A stretch of 44,337 bases of DNA from Candidatus Krumholzibacteriia bacterium (lineage in GTDB: Bacteria; Krumholzibacteriota; Krumholzibacteriia; WVZY01; JAKEHA01), in the NCBI GenBank assembly GCA_029865265.1, contig JAOUHG010000027.1:1-44337 (forward strand), in the 5' to 3' direction. A model generated the notes under the pieces. The model searched no databases. It was not told the origin of the DNA and saw nothing but the letters and a program-made list of their open reading frames with translations. How positions within the stretch are numbered: position 1 is the stretch's first letter; each line of letters begins with the position of its first letter. This document shows positions 1 to 7,933 of this stretch, one piece after another. A program made the position numbers and the translations under genes.

Positions 1-2
1 AG

Positions 3-116
3 GGCAGGCTTTGTGATCTTCGGGCTCTCAACAAGACGTATGCCGGGCTCTCGGCCATCGCGGTCATAGTGTTGGCGGGCTTCCTTCTCTACTGGCCGGA
101 AGGTGGATATGGATAG
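3..116 (+). other. Partial open frame with one membrane segment, unassigned
   Basis: The frame is open from the window edge and ends at a TAG at 114-116. It encodes about 37 residues, including a hydrophobic stretch (residues about 14-28) followed by a short polar tail. It could be the C-terminus of an upstream gene or a small single-pass peptide. It is in the same frame as the first part of the phosphatase remnant that follows, but its sequence does not look like that family. Too little is present to name it. Confidence 0.2.
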
Positions 117-658
117 TTGCCCTTCGATACTCCAAATCACAACGACCACGATGACCGCGCGCTGCTGGCTGGCAGAGCATCGTCAAGGCGGGGCCGTTCG
201 AACGGCCGGGCCAGAGCATCAAGGTGGCTGCGAACCAGGCGTGGTTCGAATTCATTCCCGCACGCGTCGCCGCGCCGGGCGGGTCGCTGGAGCGCTTTGA
301 TCCTCCCGCGGTACACGACGTTCCCATCGAGGACTTCGACGACGACGGGCTGGGGGTGGAGCCCAACAACCTGACCGCGATCAACAGCCTCAAGGCATAT
401 CGCGCGCTGCGCTACGGGCGGTACCTGGACCTGATCATCACCGACCAGCACAGCTATCGGAGCGCGGATCCCTTCGGCGATCCGTCGCTCGCACAGCTCG
501 GCGGCGACGAGTTTCTCGGCATGTTTCCGGAGCGGGAGATGCAGGTACTCGACGGCGGGCGCGCCTTCGACGGCGGCGATCCTCCCGCGGAGATCCGCTT
601 CAACGACGCGCACGTGCCCAACCCGCAACGCAGCGCACCGCCGCAGACGATCCTTGGG
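117..658 (+). pseudogene. Remnant of a PhoD-like alkaline phosphatase (metallophosphatase)
   Basis: Two frames together read as the middle of a PhoD-like phosphatase. From 117 one frame gives a DTPNHNDHDDRALLAG-type segment. Near 160-175 the similarity moves to another frame, which continues through KVAANQAWFEFIPAR, a linker, and ITDQHSYRS up to about 655. The family normally has 450-550 residues. Here the N-terminal metal-binding half is absent, there is a frameshift, and after PPQTILG the sequence diverges and stops at 682. It lies at the window edge, so an assembly or sequencing problem cannot be excluded. The family assignment is from recognisable sequence style, not a search. Confidence 0.6.
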
Positions 659-701
659 GGCGACGTCGGCCTGTCGATGTGACGGTCCGGGCCGCCTGGC
701 C

Positions 702-2015
702 TCACTCTGCGACCGTGAACATCTCCGCCACCTCGGACTCGGCGATGGTTTCGTCGAAGGGGTCGGCGTCGCGGTAGGCGCGGATGTACCAGCGCACGCG
801 CGCGCCCGGCGCGAAATCCTCTTCGAACTGGAACTCGGGCTCCGTCACCGTGCGCGACAGATCCAGGAAGTGCCCCGTGCCGGCCTGCACCTGGTAACTG
901 TCCGCCCCGGGCACCGGCTCCCAGCGCAGGATCGGACGCCGGTCGACACCCGTGGACCCGTTGGCGGGGGACAGCGGCACCACGGCCGGAACCACGCGGA
1001 GGTCGCCCACGTCCACCAACTCATCGCCCGCAACCTCGAAGATCGGGTCGTCGGCGACGCTTCCCACATAGCCGTCGTCCGGCAGGAACCCCGCGTCGAT
1101 GTAGTACGTGCCCGGCGGGAGGTCGTTGAACTCGAACACGCCCTTCGCGTCCGTACGCAGCGAGGCTCCGAGCACCGGGACCCGCTGCGGTTTGTCGTCC
1201 CCCTTGGCGGGACCGTTCCGCGGTGGGTACGGGATGGTGGTGTAGTCGAGCGCCACCGGCAGACCGTCGACGGCGCGGCCGTTCACATCCACCACCCGTC
1301 CGTGGATCGCCGAATTGCCGTCCGCCGGCTGCAACGCGACATCGAACACCAGCACGCTGTCCGGATCGGCCGGTAGCGGCACGTCCAGCATGTAGATCGG
1401 CGCGTAGCCCTCCTTCGATATGCCGAGCTGGGCGGTGCCAGGGCTGTTGAACACCTCCATGGGTACCACGCTGTACTGACCCGCGGCGTCCGTCATGTCC
1501 TCCACATCAATCGAAATGCCGACAAAGCTGTGCCAGGTCGCAAACGCGAAGCCCGACACGTAGGCGCCCTCGAGCGGCCTGCCGTTCCGGGCATCGGTGA
1601 CGGTTCCGGCGATGCGTGGCGGGTTCATGCCCCACAGCTCCGACCGCATCATCTCGATGTCGCGCTTGATGCGCTGGCCGCGGCGTACCGACACGCGCAC
1701 GTCGTCGGTGTCGAACACCAGCGCGCTGTCGCTGAACACGAACAGGTACCAGTCGCCGGCGGGGGGATTGCCGAGCGAGTAGTGGCCGTTGTTGTCGGTG
1801 GTCACCGGACCGTTCACCACCCGGTAGGGAAGTGGCTCCACCAGGGCGACCCGCGCGCCGATGACGGGCGCGCCGCTGTACGCCATGGTGATGTGCCCGC
1901 TCACCGACGTATGCACGTAGGTGTTGGACCCGCCGGTGCCGGTGGGTTCGTCGTCGCAGGCGGTGATCATAAGCACGAGGGCAAGGACCGGGGCCAGGCG
2001 CAGCAAGCGAGCCAT
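702..2015 (-). CDS. Lipoprotein with repeated carboxypeptidase-regulatory-like domains
   Basis: The 437-residue protein starts with a lipoprotein signal (MARLLRLAPVLALVLMITAC), so it is expected to be lipid-anchored at Cys20. The ATG at 2015 is preceded by AAAGGAGA and is preferred over an in-frame ATG ten codons upstream. The body has three beta-sandwich repeats of the CarboxypepD_reg/SpaA type, recognisable by G-x-V/I-x-G/D-x-x-x-G-x-P-(V/L)-x-G-A patterns (near residues 40-110, 130-220 and 235-315). A C-terminal fibronectin-III-like domain follows (LSPANGSTGV, then RWEPVPGADSYQVQ). Such proteins are usually surface-exposed binding or structural modules; no enzyme motif is seen. It is divergent from an AraC regulator, which may control it. 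Confidence 0.75.
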   Translation of the reverse strand: MARLLRLAPVLALVLMITACDDEPTGTGGSNTYVHTSVSGHITMAYSGAPVIGARVALVEPLPYRVVNGPVTTDNNGHYSLGNPPAGDWYLFVFSDSALVFDTDDVRVSVRRGQRIKRDIEMMRSELWGMNPPRIAGTVTDARNGRPLEGAYVSGFAFATWHSFVGISIDVEDMTDAAGQYSVVPMEVFNSPGTAQLGISKEGYAPIYMLDVPLPADPDSVLVFDVALQPADGNSAIHGRVVDVNGRAVDGLPVALDYTTIPYPPRNGPAKGDDKPQRVPVLGASLRTDAKGVFEFNDLPPGTYYIDAGFLPDDGYVGSVADDPIFEVAGDELVDVGDLRVVPAVVPLSPANGSTGVDRRPILRWEPVPGADSYQVQAGTGHFLDLSRTVTEPEFQFEEDFAPGARVRWYIRAYRDADPFDETIAESEVAEMFTVAE

Positions 2016-2043
2016 GAGGGTCTCCTTTCGCGGCGGCGTCCTC

Positions 2044-2072
2044 ATGATAGGACATCCGCGCGGATGCTGCCA
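2044..2072 (-). promoter_or_regulatory. Putative promoter with a palindrome in its spacer
   Basis: On the minus strand a TATCAT -10 (2044-2049) is spaced 17 bases from a weak TGGCAG -35 (2067-2072). A perfect 14-bp palindrome, CATCCGCGCGGATG (2053-2066), fills most of the spacer. This is the only obvious symmetrical element in the 98-bp gap between the lipoprotein gene and the divergent AraC-type gene. A regulator bound there would control the lipoprotein promoter. The promoter call is moderate; the palindrome is directly visible. Confidence 0.4.
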
Positions 2073-2113
2073 GTGCCCGCAACCCGCGCCCGCCGCGCCC
2101 CGTAGTTCCCCCC

Positions 2114-3064
2114 ATGCCCGTCAACGCCCTGCCCGAAGTTGCCCGCGGCCGCCTCGCCCTGGATGGCTGCGTGGCCGTGGAGACGGTCCACGAGAGCGCC
2201 ATCGTGCAGGTGGTGCTGTGGCGCTGCCTGTGCGAGGGCGACGCGCTGCGCGCCGAGCGCTGTCACAGCCACCACGTGCTGGCGGTGAGCCTGGACGGCG
2301 CCTGCCAGATTCACGACGGCGGCCGCCGCGTCATCATGGATCCGGCCAACGCCATCCTGCACCGCCCCGGCAGCGCGTACCGGACCACCCATCCCTACGG
2401 GTGCAACGACTCGGGCCTCAGCATCGCCTTTGCCGAAGATGTGGCGTCGGAGGTGGTCCGGTCGACACGCCCCCGGGCCGACACCCCCGCCGTCACCGTG
2501 GCCATGCGCCCCATGCGCCTGGCGCTGGGGCAGATGGTGCTGGCGCTGCGCCAGCGCGACGGGCGCGCGGTGGACCCGGTGGCCATGGACGAGATTGCGC
2601 TGGAGATGCTGGGCGCCGCGGTGGGCTCGGTACCGGCCGCATCCCGCGCCGCACGCGGGCGCACCCGCGACGACCACAGGGACATCGCCGACGCCGCCCG
2701 CGAGTATCTGAACGCGCACTTCCGCGAGGCGGTACGCCTGGACCACGTGGCGCGCGCGGTGGGCGCGTCGCCGTTTCACCTCGCGCGCGTGTTCCGCCAC
2801 CACACCGGGCTTGCACTGCGCGGCTACCTGCACCGCCTCCGCCTGGGCGCGGCCATGCACGCGCTGGCCGGCAGCGACGCCTCCATCACGCGGATCGCGC
2901 TCGACACCGGCTTCTCGAGCCATGCCCACCTCACCGCTCTCTTCGCCCGCGAGATGGGCGTCCCGCCCAGCCACGTGCGCGGCCTGCTGGGCACCCGCCG
3001 CCGCACGGAACTGCTTCATTCCCCGTTATTTACGCCCCGTGGCGGCGCGCAGCGGCGTCACTAA
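2114..3064 (+). CDS. AraC/XylS-family transcriptional regulator
   Basis: The protein has 316 residues in the classic two-domain layout. The N-terminal part has a cupin-like sensing region with HSHHVLAVSLDG and a LHRPGSAYRTTHP segment (residues about 50-105). The C-terminal 105 residues hold the double helix-turn-helix DNA-binding domain: DHVARAVGASPFHLARVFRHHTG, then ITRIALDTGFSSHAHLTALFAREMG-type sequence, ending in VPPSHVR. The second helix matches the family signature well. The ligand cannot be read from sequence. No good ribosome site precedes the ATG at 2114. It is transcribed away from the lipoprotein gene, a common arrangement for a local regulator and its target. Confidence 0.88.
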   Translation: MPVNALPEVARGRLALDGCVAVETVHESAIVQVVLWRCLCEGDALRAERCHSHHVLAVSLDGACQIHDGGRRVIMDPANAILHRPGSAYRTTHPYGCNDSGLSIAFAEDVASEVVRSTRPRADTPAVTVAMRPMRLALGQMVLALRQRDGRAVDPVAMDEIALEMLGAAVGSVPAASRAARGRTRDDHRDIADAAREYLNAHFREAVRLDHVARAVGASPFHLARVFRHHTGLALRGYLHRLRLGAAMHALAGSDASITRIALDTGFSSHAHLTALFAREMGVPPSHVRGLLGTRRRTELLHSPLFTPRGGAQRRH

Positions 3065-3192
3065 GCGCCCCCCCCAAACGAGCAGGTTTCTGAAAGCCGC
3101 CGCGGTGGCGGTCCTTCTATTGTAGGGGAGTCAGTTCGGAAAACGCGCGTGCGTGTCCCGCGTTCCAACAACGTCAATAGGAGAGAAGTTCG

Positions 3193-4875
3193 ATGAAACT
3201 CCTTTCAATCGTACAACTCGTCGGGACTGTGGCACTCCTGGGCGGTTCGGCGCTGGAGGCGCATGCCTCACGGAACGCGGGGCGCGACCGCGCCCTTGCA
3301 ACCATCACCGAAGCGGACATGGGGCGGCACGTTTCCATTCTGGCCTCGGACGAATTCACCGGCCGTCTGCCTGGCACGCCGGGCGAGAAGAAGACCCTCG
3401 ACTACATCACCGCGCGCTACCGCGAGGCCGGCGTGGGCGAGCCGAAGGGCGGGTACCTGCAGGAGGTGCCGCTGGCGCGCAAGACCGTGAAGGAGTCCTC
3501 GAAGATCACCATCAAGGGCAAGCGCGCCAGGGTCGAACTGGAACTGGGCGGGAACATGACCATACGGACCGGCGGCACCACCGACCGGGTCGTCATCAAG
3601 GACAGCGATCTCGTGTTCGTCGGTTACGGAATCGTCGCCGACGAGCTCGGGTGGAACGACTACGACGGAGTCGATGTGACGGGAAAAACCGTTGTAATCC
3701 TGATGAACGACCCGGCCGGCATTGCCGACAGTCTCTATTTCAAAGGACGCGCGCTCTCCCACTGGGGAACCGGCACGGCCAAGGCCGAAACGGCCGCGCG
3801 CCACGGCGCCGCCGGCGTGCTCTACATTCACGACCAGGACGTCATCGGCTATCCCTTCGATGCCATCGCTACCAACGCCATGCGCCCGCGCTACGAACTG
3901 GACAAGGCACCGGACGGTGAACCCACGCCGGCCTTCTGGGTCACGGTGTCCAGGCCCGCGGCGAAGGAGATCTTCGAGTCCGCCGGCGCGGACCTGGATG
4001 CACTCGCGGCCAGTGCGGCGTCGCGCGACTTTCACGCGGTTCCGTTGTCCGCGCGGGTGAACGGCAGGATCGACGTGTCCATCGAACGCTCGGTGTCGTA
4101 CAACGCCGTCGGTTACGTGAAGGGAAGCGAACGGCCCGATGAGTACGTCGTGTACACCGCCCACTGGGACCACGTGGGGATTGGTGCGCCGGTGGACGGT
4201 GACACGATTTACAACGGCGCCGTCGACAACGCCACGGGGACGGCCGCGCTGCTCGAACTGGCGCAGGCCTTTGCGGCGCTCCCGGAGCCGCCGCGCCGCT
4301 CGGTCGTCTTCGTGGCGACCACCGCCGAGGAGCAGGGGCTGCTGGGCGCCTACCACTACGCCGACCACCCGGTGTTTCCACTGGAGAAGACCGTGGGTGT
4401 CATCAACATGGACGCGCTGTTCCCGTTCGGGGACTGGAACGGCATGACGGTGGTGGGTCTGGGGAGTTCGGAACTGGAAGACTACCTGCGCGCCGCGGCC
4501 GCGGAGCAGGGCCGCGGATTGCAGGCCGACCCCACGCCGGAGTACGGCGCCTTCTTCCGCTCCGACCACTATCCCTTCGCCAAGAAGGGCGTGCCCGCCA
4601 TTTTCGCGGTGGGGGGTCCGCTGGACGAACCCGCACCGTCCGAAGACGTCATGAAGCGCTTCGAGGACTACATTACCAACAGCTACCACCGTCCCAGCGA
4701 CGAGTACGGAGACGACTGGGACCTGCGCGGCATCGCCGGCGATGCGCGCGTGTACTTTCTCACCGGCTACGCCATCGCGGACGACGACCGCATCCCCAAC
4801 TGGTACTTCACCAGCGAATTCCGCGCGCTGCGCGACCGCCAGCTCCAGCCACCCTCGGTGATGGGCGGGAACTGA
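3193..4875 (+). CDS. Secreted M28-family metallopeptidase with PA-like insert
   Basis: The product has 560 residues and a Sec signal peptide (cleavage likely near Ala22-Ala25), so it acts outside the cytoplasm. The start is supported by AGGAGAG just upstream. The zinc aminopeptidase ligands of family M28 are present in order: HWD (about residue 324), AVDNATG (343), the catalytic Glu and ligand Glu in TAEEQG (378), NMDA (405), and the last His in SYHRPSDE (497). The region at about residues 100-290 resembles the protease-associated insert of larger M28 enzymes. It probably trims amino acids from extracellular or periplasmic peptides. A GC-rich hairpin follows the stop. Substrate specificity is not predictable. 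Confidence 0.9.
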   Translation: MKLLSIVQLVGTVALLGGSALEAHASRNAGRDRALATITEADMGRHVSILASDEFTGRLPGTPGEKKTLDYITARYREAGVGEPKGGYLQEVPLARKTVKESSKITIKGKRARVELELGGNMTIRTGGTTDRVVIKDSDLVFVGYGIVADELGWNDYDGVDVTGKTVVILMNDPAGIADSLYFKGRALSHWGTGTAKAETAARHGAAGVLYIHDQDVIGYPFDAIATNAMRPRYELDKAPDGEPTPAFWVTVSRPAAKEIFESAGADLDALAASAASRDFHAVPLSARVNGRIDVSIERSVSYNAVGYVKGSERPDEYVVYTAHWDHVGIGAPVDGDTIYNGAVDNATGTAALLELAQAFAALPEPPRRSVVFVATTAEEQGLLGAYHYADHPVFPLEKTVGVINMDALFPFGDWNGMTVVGLGSSELEDYLRAAAAEQGRGLQADPTPEYGAFFRSDHYPFAKKGVPAIFAVGGPLDEPAPSEDVMKRFEDYITNSYHRPSDEYGDDWDLRGIAGDARVYFLTGYAIADDDRIPNWYFTSEFRALRDRQLQPPSVMGGN

Positions 4876-4889
4876 CGCCCTCATGACGC

Positions 4890-4913
4890 GGCCGCCCCGG
4901 TCCCCGGGCGGCC
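4890..4913 (+). terminator. GC-rich hairpin after the M28 peptidase gene
   Basis: GGCCGCCC (4890-4897) and GGGCGGCC (4906-4913) form a perfect 8-bp stem with an 8-base loop, 14 bases after the M28 stop. The following sequence has only scattered T residues (CATTTCCTGCTTTC). It may therefore be a weak or factor-assisted terminator rather than a canonical one. Confidence 0.4.
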
Positions 4914-4930
4914 CACCACTCATTTCCTGC

Positions 4931-4959
4931 TTTCAGACCCGTGCCCCCGGTCGTACACT
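4931..4959 (+). promoter_or_regulatory. Weak candidate promoter upstream of the lipoprotein gene
   Basis: A TACACT -10-like hexamer (4954-4959) sits 17 bases after TTTCAG (4931-4936). It fits the TAnnnT pattern used elsewhere in the window, but the -35 is poor. It would give an untranslated leader of about 55 bases before the ATG at 5021. Confidence 0.3.
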
Positions 4960-5020
4960 GCCGCAAGGCGGCGACGACGTCTTGCGGCCGCGCAGGGTGC
5001 GGAAATCGAGAGGAGCGGAC

Positions 5021-6046
5021 ATGAACGTGTTGCTGGTACGGGTGGCGCTGGTGCTCGCCTGCATCGCGTGCCTCAGTGGTTGTTCGAAGTTCAAGAGCTC
5101 GACGCGCATGGACATGGGGCCGTTTGCGGAGAACACCACAACGTTGCTGGTGGAGGCGCAGAAGATCCTCCAGCCACTGCCATGGTACTACCTGAGAGAG
5201 TACCAGCGGGCTGCCAACACCGAAGAAATCAACGATGACGTGGAGGTCATTCGCGACATCTTCCGCGGTGTTGGCATGTACTCGATCCAGGTCGTTTCGC
5301 TCAATGCGTCGCGAATGCCGGATGAGAAGCGGGCGGGAAAGCTTGCGGACTATCTCGCGGAGGTACTCCAGCCCATGCTGGATGCCGGCGCCGAGGAGAA
5401 GTACGGACTATCACGATCCATGGTGGACTCCACGCTCGCCGGCATCCGGGGCAGCACCACGTTCATGCAGGCAATTGGCGAGGCGGACCCAATGATCTAT
5501 TCGATCGTCCAGTTCGGCATCGCACGCCTCGATGCGGTTCGGGATGCCATTGAGCCTTCTTTCGTGCTTATCGCGGTGGACATCGAAGCCCGCTACGCCG
5601 GGACACGCGCCGAGATCGAACGCCTCGACGCCAGTGAGGCAGCCGACGTGGAGACGTACCTGGCGTTGCAGGATTACCGGGTGGGGAAGGGAACCCGGGA
5701 AGCCGTGGTGGCGTTGGATCCGTTGCTGGCCGGGCCTCTCGCGGCCAGGGACGACGTGATCGCGTACGAGAAGGCGCAGAGCATACTCCGCCGACGCCTG
5801 GCCGCAACCGACTCCACCCGTGCCCAGCTCGCGCCCAAGGTTCAGGACTACCGCAATCGTTCCGAGGAGGTGGGGGAATTGAGCATGGAGCTCGATCGCC
5901 GGGTGCGCGCCGGGCGGATGATGCTCGTGTACTGGCTGCGCGCACACCGCAATCTCGCGCAGGGCATCCAGGTGCCGCCCGCGATCAACGTCGGGCAGAT
6001 GGTGGGTTCGTCGGCCAAGAAGGCAGTTGGCGCCGTCGTTCCCTGA
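5021..6046 (+). CDS. Lipoprotein of unknown function
   Basis: The product has 341 residues. The start at 5021 is preceded by GAGAGGAGCGGAC and gives a lipoprotein signal ending in LSGC, so the mature protein is probably lipid-anchored at Cys22. The rest is soluble and predicted mainly helical, rich in charged residues (for example the DIEARYAGTRAEIERLDASEA and TRAQLAPKVQDYRNRSEEVG regions), with possible coiled coil near residues 255-300. No catalytic motif is recognisable and I do not know the family. The gene ends 9 bases before cstA, so the two are probably co-transcribed. The neighbour gives no clear functional hint. Confidence 0.7.
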   Translation: MNVLLVRVALVLACIACLSGCSKFKSSTRMDMGPFAENTTTLLVEAQKILQPLPWYYLREYQRAANTEEINDDVEVIRDIFRGVGMYSIQVVSLNASRMPDEKRAGKLADYLAEVLQPMLDAGAEEKYGLSRSMVDSTLAGIRGSTTFMQAIGEADPMIYSIVQFGIARLDAVRDAIEPSFVLIAVDIEARYAGTRAEIERLDASEAADVETYLALQDYRVGKGTREAVVALDPLLAGPLAARDDVIAYEKAQSILRRRLAATDSTRAQLAPKVQDYRNRSEEVGELSMELDRRVRAGRMMLVYWLRAHRNLAQGIQVPPAINVGQMVGSSAKKAVGAVVP

Positions 6047-6055
6047 GGTCAACGC

Positions 6056-7741
6056 ATGCCGCTTGCGCTCCTCGCGATTGCGTTCATGACCCTGCTCGTC
6101 GTGGCCTACCGCCTCTACGGCGGGTGGGTGGCGAAGCAGTTCCAGCTGGATGACAGCACCGAAACTCCGGCGCACGCCCAGGCGGACGGGGTGGATTTTG
6201 TTCCCACGCGGCCGTTCTACCTCTTTGCGCAGCACTTCTCCGCCATCGCCGCGGCCGGCCCCATCGCCGGCCCCATTCTCGCCTGCCAGTCCTTCGGGTG
6301 GTTGCCGTGCCTGTTGTGGATCAGCCTGGGCGTCGTCCTGATCGGCGCCGTCCACGACTTCTCCACCCTCACCGCCAGCGTGCGCCACGGCGCGCGTTCC
6401 ATCGCCGAGATCGCGCGCGAACACCTGGGCACGCGCTCGGGCCGCGCGCTGATGATCTTCATCTGGATCGCGCTCATCTACGTGATCGTGGCGTTCGCGG
6501 ACATCACCGCCGCGACCTTTGTGGTGGGCAGCGAGGAACTCCAGCAGGGGAACGTGACCTTCAACCCCGGCGGTGCGGTGGCTTTTGCGAGCGTCATGTA
6601 CCTCGCGCTCTCGGTGCTGCTGGGAGTCGTGCAGCGCTTTCTCAAGCCACCGTTGTGGCTGGCCACGGTGATCTTCGTGCCGGCGACCTTCGCGGTGGCT
6701 TGGCTGGGCACGCACTTCTCCAATGTACTCGTCCTCGACCACAAGGCCTGGGCGCTCATCATCATCGGCTACTGCGCGGTGGCGTCGGTGGTGCCGGTGT
6801 GGGCGCTGTTGCAGCCGCGCGGCTATCTGGGCGGGTTCGTGCTCTACAGCGCGCTGGCGGTGGGCGTGTTCGGGCTGCTGTTTGGCGGCTACGAGGTGCA
6901 GCAGCCCGCGTTCAAGGGATGGAACGTGGGGGGCATGACCGGTGCCATGTTCCCGTTCCTGTTTGTGACCATTGCGTGTGGCGCGTGCTCGGGTTTCCAC
7001 GGACTGGTGTGTTCCGGCACCACGTGCAAGCAGATCGACCGCGAGTCGCACATGCATCCCATCGGATACGGTGCCATGCTCGCCGAAGGGTTCGTGGCGC
7101 TGATCGCGCTGGTGACCATCATGATCGCGGCGCCGGGCGCGGTGCAGGGACTGGCACCGGGCACGATCTACGGCAACGGCATCGGCCAGTTTCTCACGCT
7201 CATCATCGGCCAGGACAAGATGGCGTTCGCGGTGACCTTCGGCGCGATGGCGTTTTCCACCTTCGTCTTCGACACGCTGGACGTGTCCATGCGGCTGGGG
7301 CGCTACCTGCTGCAGGAGCTGTTTGGCTGGCAGCACCGCGCCGGGGCAATCGGGGCCACGCTGGCGACCGTGGCAATTCCTACCTACTTTCTGGCCTTTG
7401 GAGAAAGCGGTTCCTGGCTCAAATTCTGGACCATTTTCGGGACCTCCAACCAGTTGCTGGCGGCACTTTCCTTGCTGGTGATCACGGTATGGTTGAAGCA
7501 GGCCCGCAAGCGTATCGCGTTCACATTGCTGCCGATGCTGTTCGTGCTCACCATCACGCTGTGGTCGATTACGAAGCTGTTTATTGCCAATTTGAGGATC
7601 ATGCGGGGCTTCGATATCGCGTTTATGAACGCATTTGCGGCCGTGGTCCTGGTGCTGCTGGCGCTGTTTCTGGTGGTCTCGGCCCTGCTGAAACTCCGGG
7701 TAGAGCGGGGGGGCGGGGCGCTGGCGGGGCAGGTGGAATGA
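6056..7741 (+). CDS. cstA: Carbon starvation protein CstA family transporter
   Basis: This is a 561-residue polytopic inner-membrane protein with about 14-16 hydrophobic segments. It carries the CstA landmarks: a conserved FAQHFSAIAAAGPIAGPILA segment near residue 55, GAVHDF (about 98), a GFHGLVCSGTTCKQI region (about 315), and FDTLDVSMRLGRY near 405. CstA proteins take up peptides and, in related members, pyruvate during carbon limitation. At 561 residues this is the short form compared with about 700 in E. coli CstA. It follows the lipoprotein gene by 9 bases. The Cys-rich CGACSGFHGLVCSGTTC stretch is typical of the family. Substrate is inferred from family knowledge only. Confidence 0.93.
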   Translation: MPLALLAIAFMTLLVVAYRLYGGWVAKQFQLDDSTETPAHAQADGVDFVPTRPFYLFAQHFSAIAAAGPIAGPILACQSFGWLPCLLWISLGVVLIGAVHDFSTLTASVRHGARSIAEIAREHLGTRSGRALMIFIWIALIYVIVAFADITAATFVVGSEELQQGNVTFNPGGAVAFASVMYLALSVLLGVVQRFLKPPLWLATVIFVPATFAVAWLGTHFSNVLVLDHKAWALIIIGYCAVASVVPVWALLQPRGYLGGFVLYSALAVGVFGLLFGGYEVQQPAFKGWNVGGMTGAMFPFLFVTIACGACSGFHGLVCSGTTCKQIDRESHMHPIGYGAMLAEGFVALIALVTIMIAAPGAVQGLAPGTIYGNGIGQFLTLIIGQDKMAFAVTFGAMAFSTFVFDTLDVSMRLGRYLLQELFGWQHRAGAIGATLATVAIPTYFLAFGESGSWLKFWTIFGTSNQLLAALSLLVITVWLKQARKRIAFTLLPMLFVLTITLWSITKLFIANLRIMRGFDIAFMNAFAAVVLVLLALFLVVSALLKLRVERGGGALAGQVE

Positions 7742-7782
7742 CCCAAAGCCATCCGGAACGGCCCCCGGTGCCGACTATTGCT

Positions 7783-7812
7783 TTGACAGGCTCTCGAACA
7801 TCGGACTATATT
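7783..7812 (+). promoter_or_regulatory. Sigma-70-type promoter for the desaturase leader
   Basis: A perfect TTGACA (7783-7788), an 18-base spacer and TATATT (7807-7812, one mismatch to TATAAT) form the best promoter in the window. It would start transcription near 7819, giving a leader of about 115 bases before the desaturase ATG. Its position shows that the terminator-like hairpin at 7871 lies inside a transcribed leader rather than only ending cstA. Confidence 0.75.
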
Positions 7813-7835
7813 GAAAGGGAAGCTGGCGGGCACGC

Positions 7836-7871
7836 ATGCGCCAGTGGCTAAGGATCCGTCGATACAAATGA
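7836..7871 (+). CDS. Candidate leader peptide MRQWLRIRRYK
   Basis: Within the desaturase leader an ATG at 7836 opens an 11-codon frame, MRQWLRIRRYK, that stops with TGA at 7869-7871. Its stop abuts the 5' arm of the terminator-like hairpin. Four of eleven codons are Arg (CGC, AGG, CGT, CGA). The purine-rich AAAGGGAAG upstream is about 13 bases away and partly separated by a stem (7823-7844), so translation is uncertain. The placement is that of an attenuation leader peptide, but chance occurrence of so short a frame is possible. Confidence 0.3.
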   Translation: MRQWLRIRRYK

Positions 7872-7907
7872 AGGGACCTTGCTGGGTGCAGGGGCCCTTA
7901 TTTTTTT
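7871..7907 (+). terminator. Intrinsic terminator upstream of the desaturase gene
   Basis: AAGGGACC pairs with GGGCCCTT (one internal A-G mismatch) around a loop of about 13 bases, followed directly by ATTTTTTT (7900-7907). It lies 130 bases after cstA but only 26 bases before the desaturase start and downstream of a strong promoter. It is either a late terminator for cstA, an attenuator for the desaturase, or both. Confidence 0.65.
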
Positions 7908-7933
7908 GCCGCATTGAAGGGACGAACATATAG

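Larger units (their letters stand above)
7819..7933 (+). promoter_or_regulatory. Attenuator-like 5' leader of the desaturase gene
   Basis: The leader contains a CTGGCG/CGCCAG stem (7823-7828 with 7839-7844), a potential antiterminator pairing AAGGATCC (7850-7857) with GGGACCTT (7873-7880; seven of eight pairs, one G-U), and a terminator hairpin using the overlapping arm 7871-7878. The last two are mutually exclusive. A second copy of TGAAGGGAC (7914-7922) contains the probable ribosome-binding site. It could also pair with the CCCTT of the terminator's 3' arm. The structures are read by eye; the regulatory signal is unknown. Confidence 0.5.

Noticed and set aside
5411-7336. Minus-strand open frame of about 640 codons opposite cstA
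   Set aside because: It is low-complexity His/Arg/Glu-rich sequence and the plus strand encodes a clear CstA. No ribosome site or promoter supports it.
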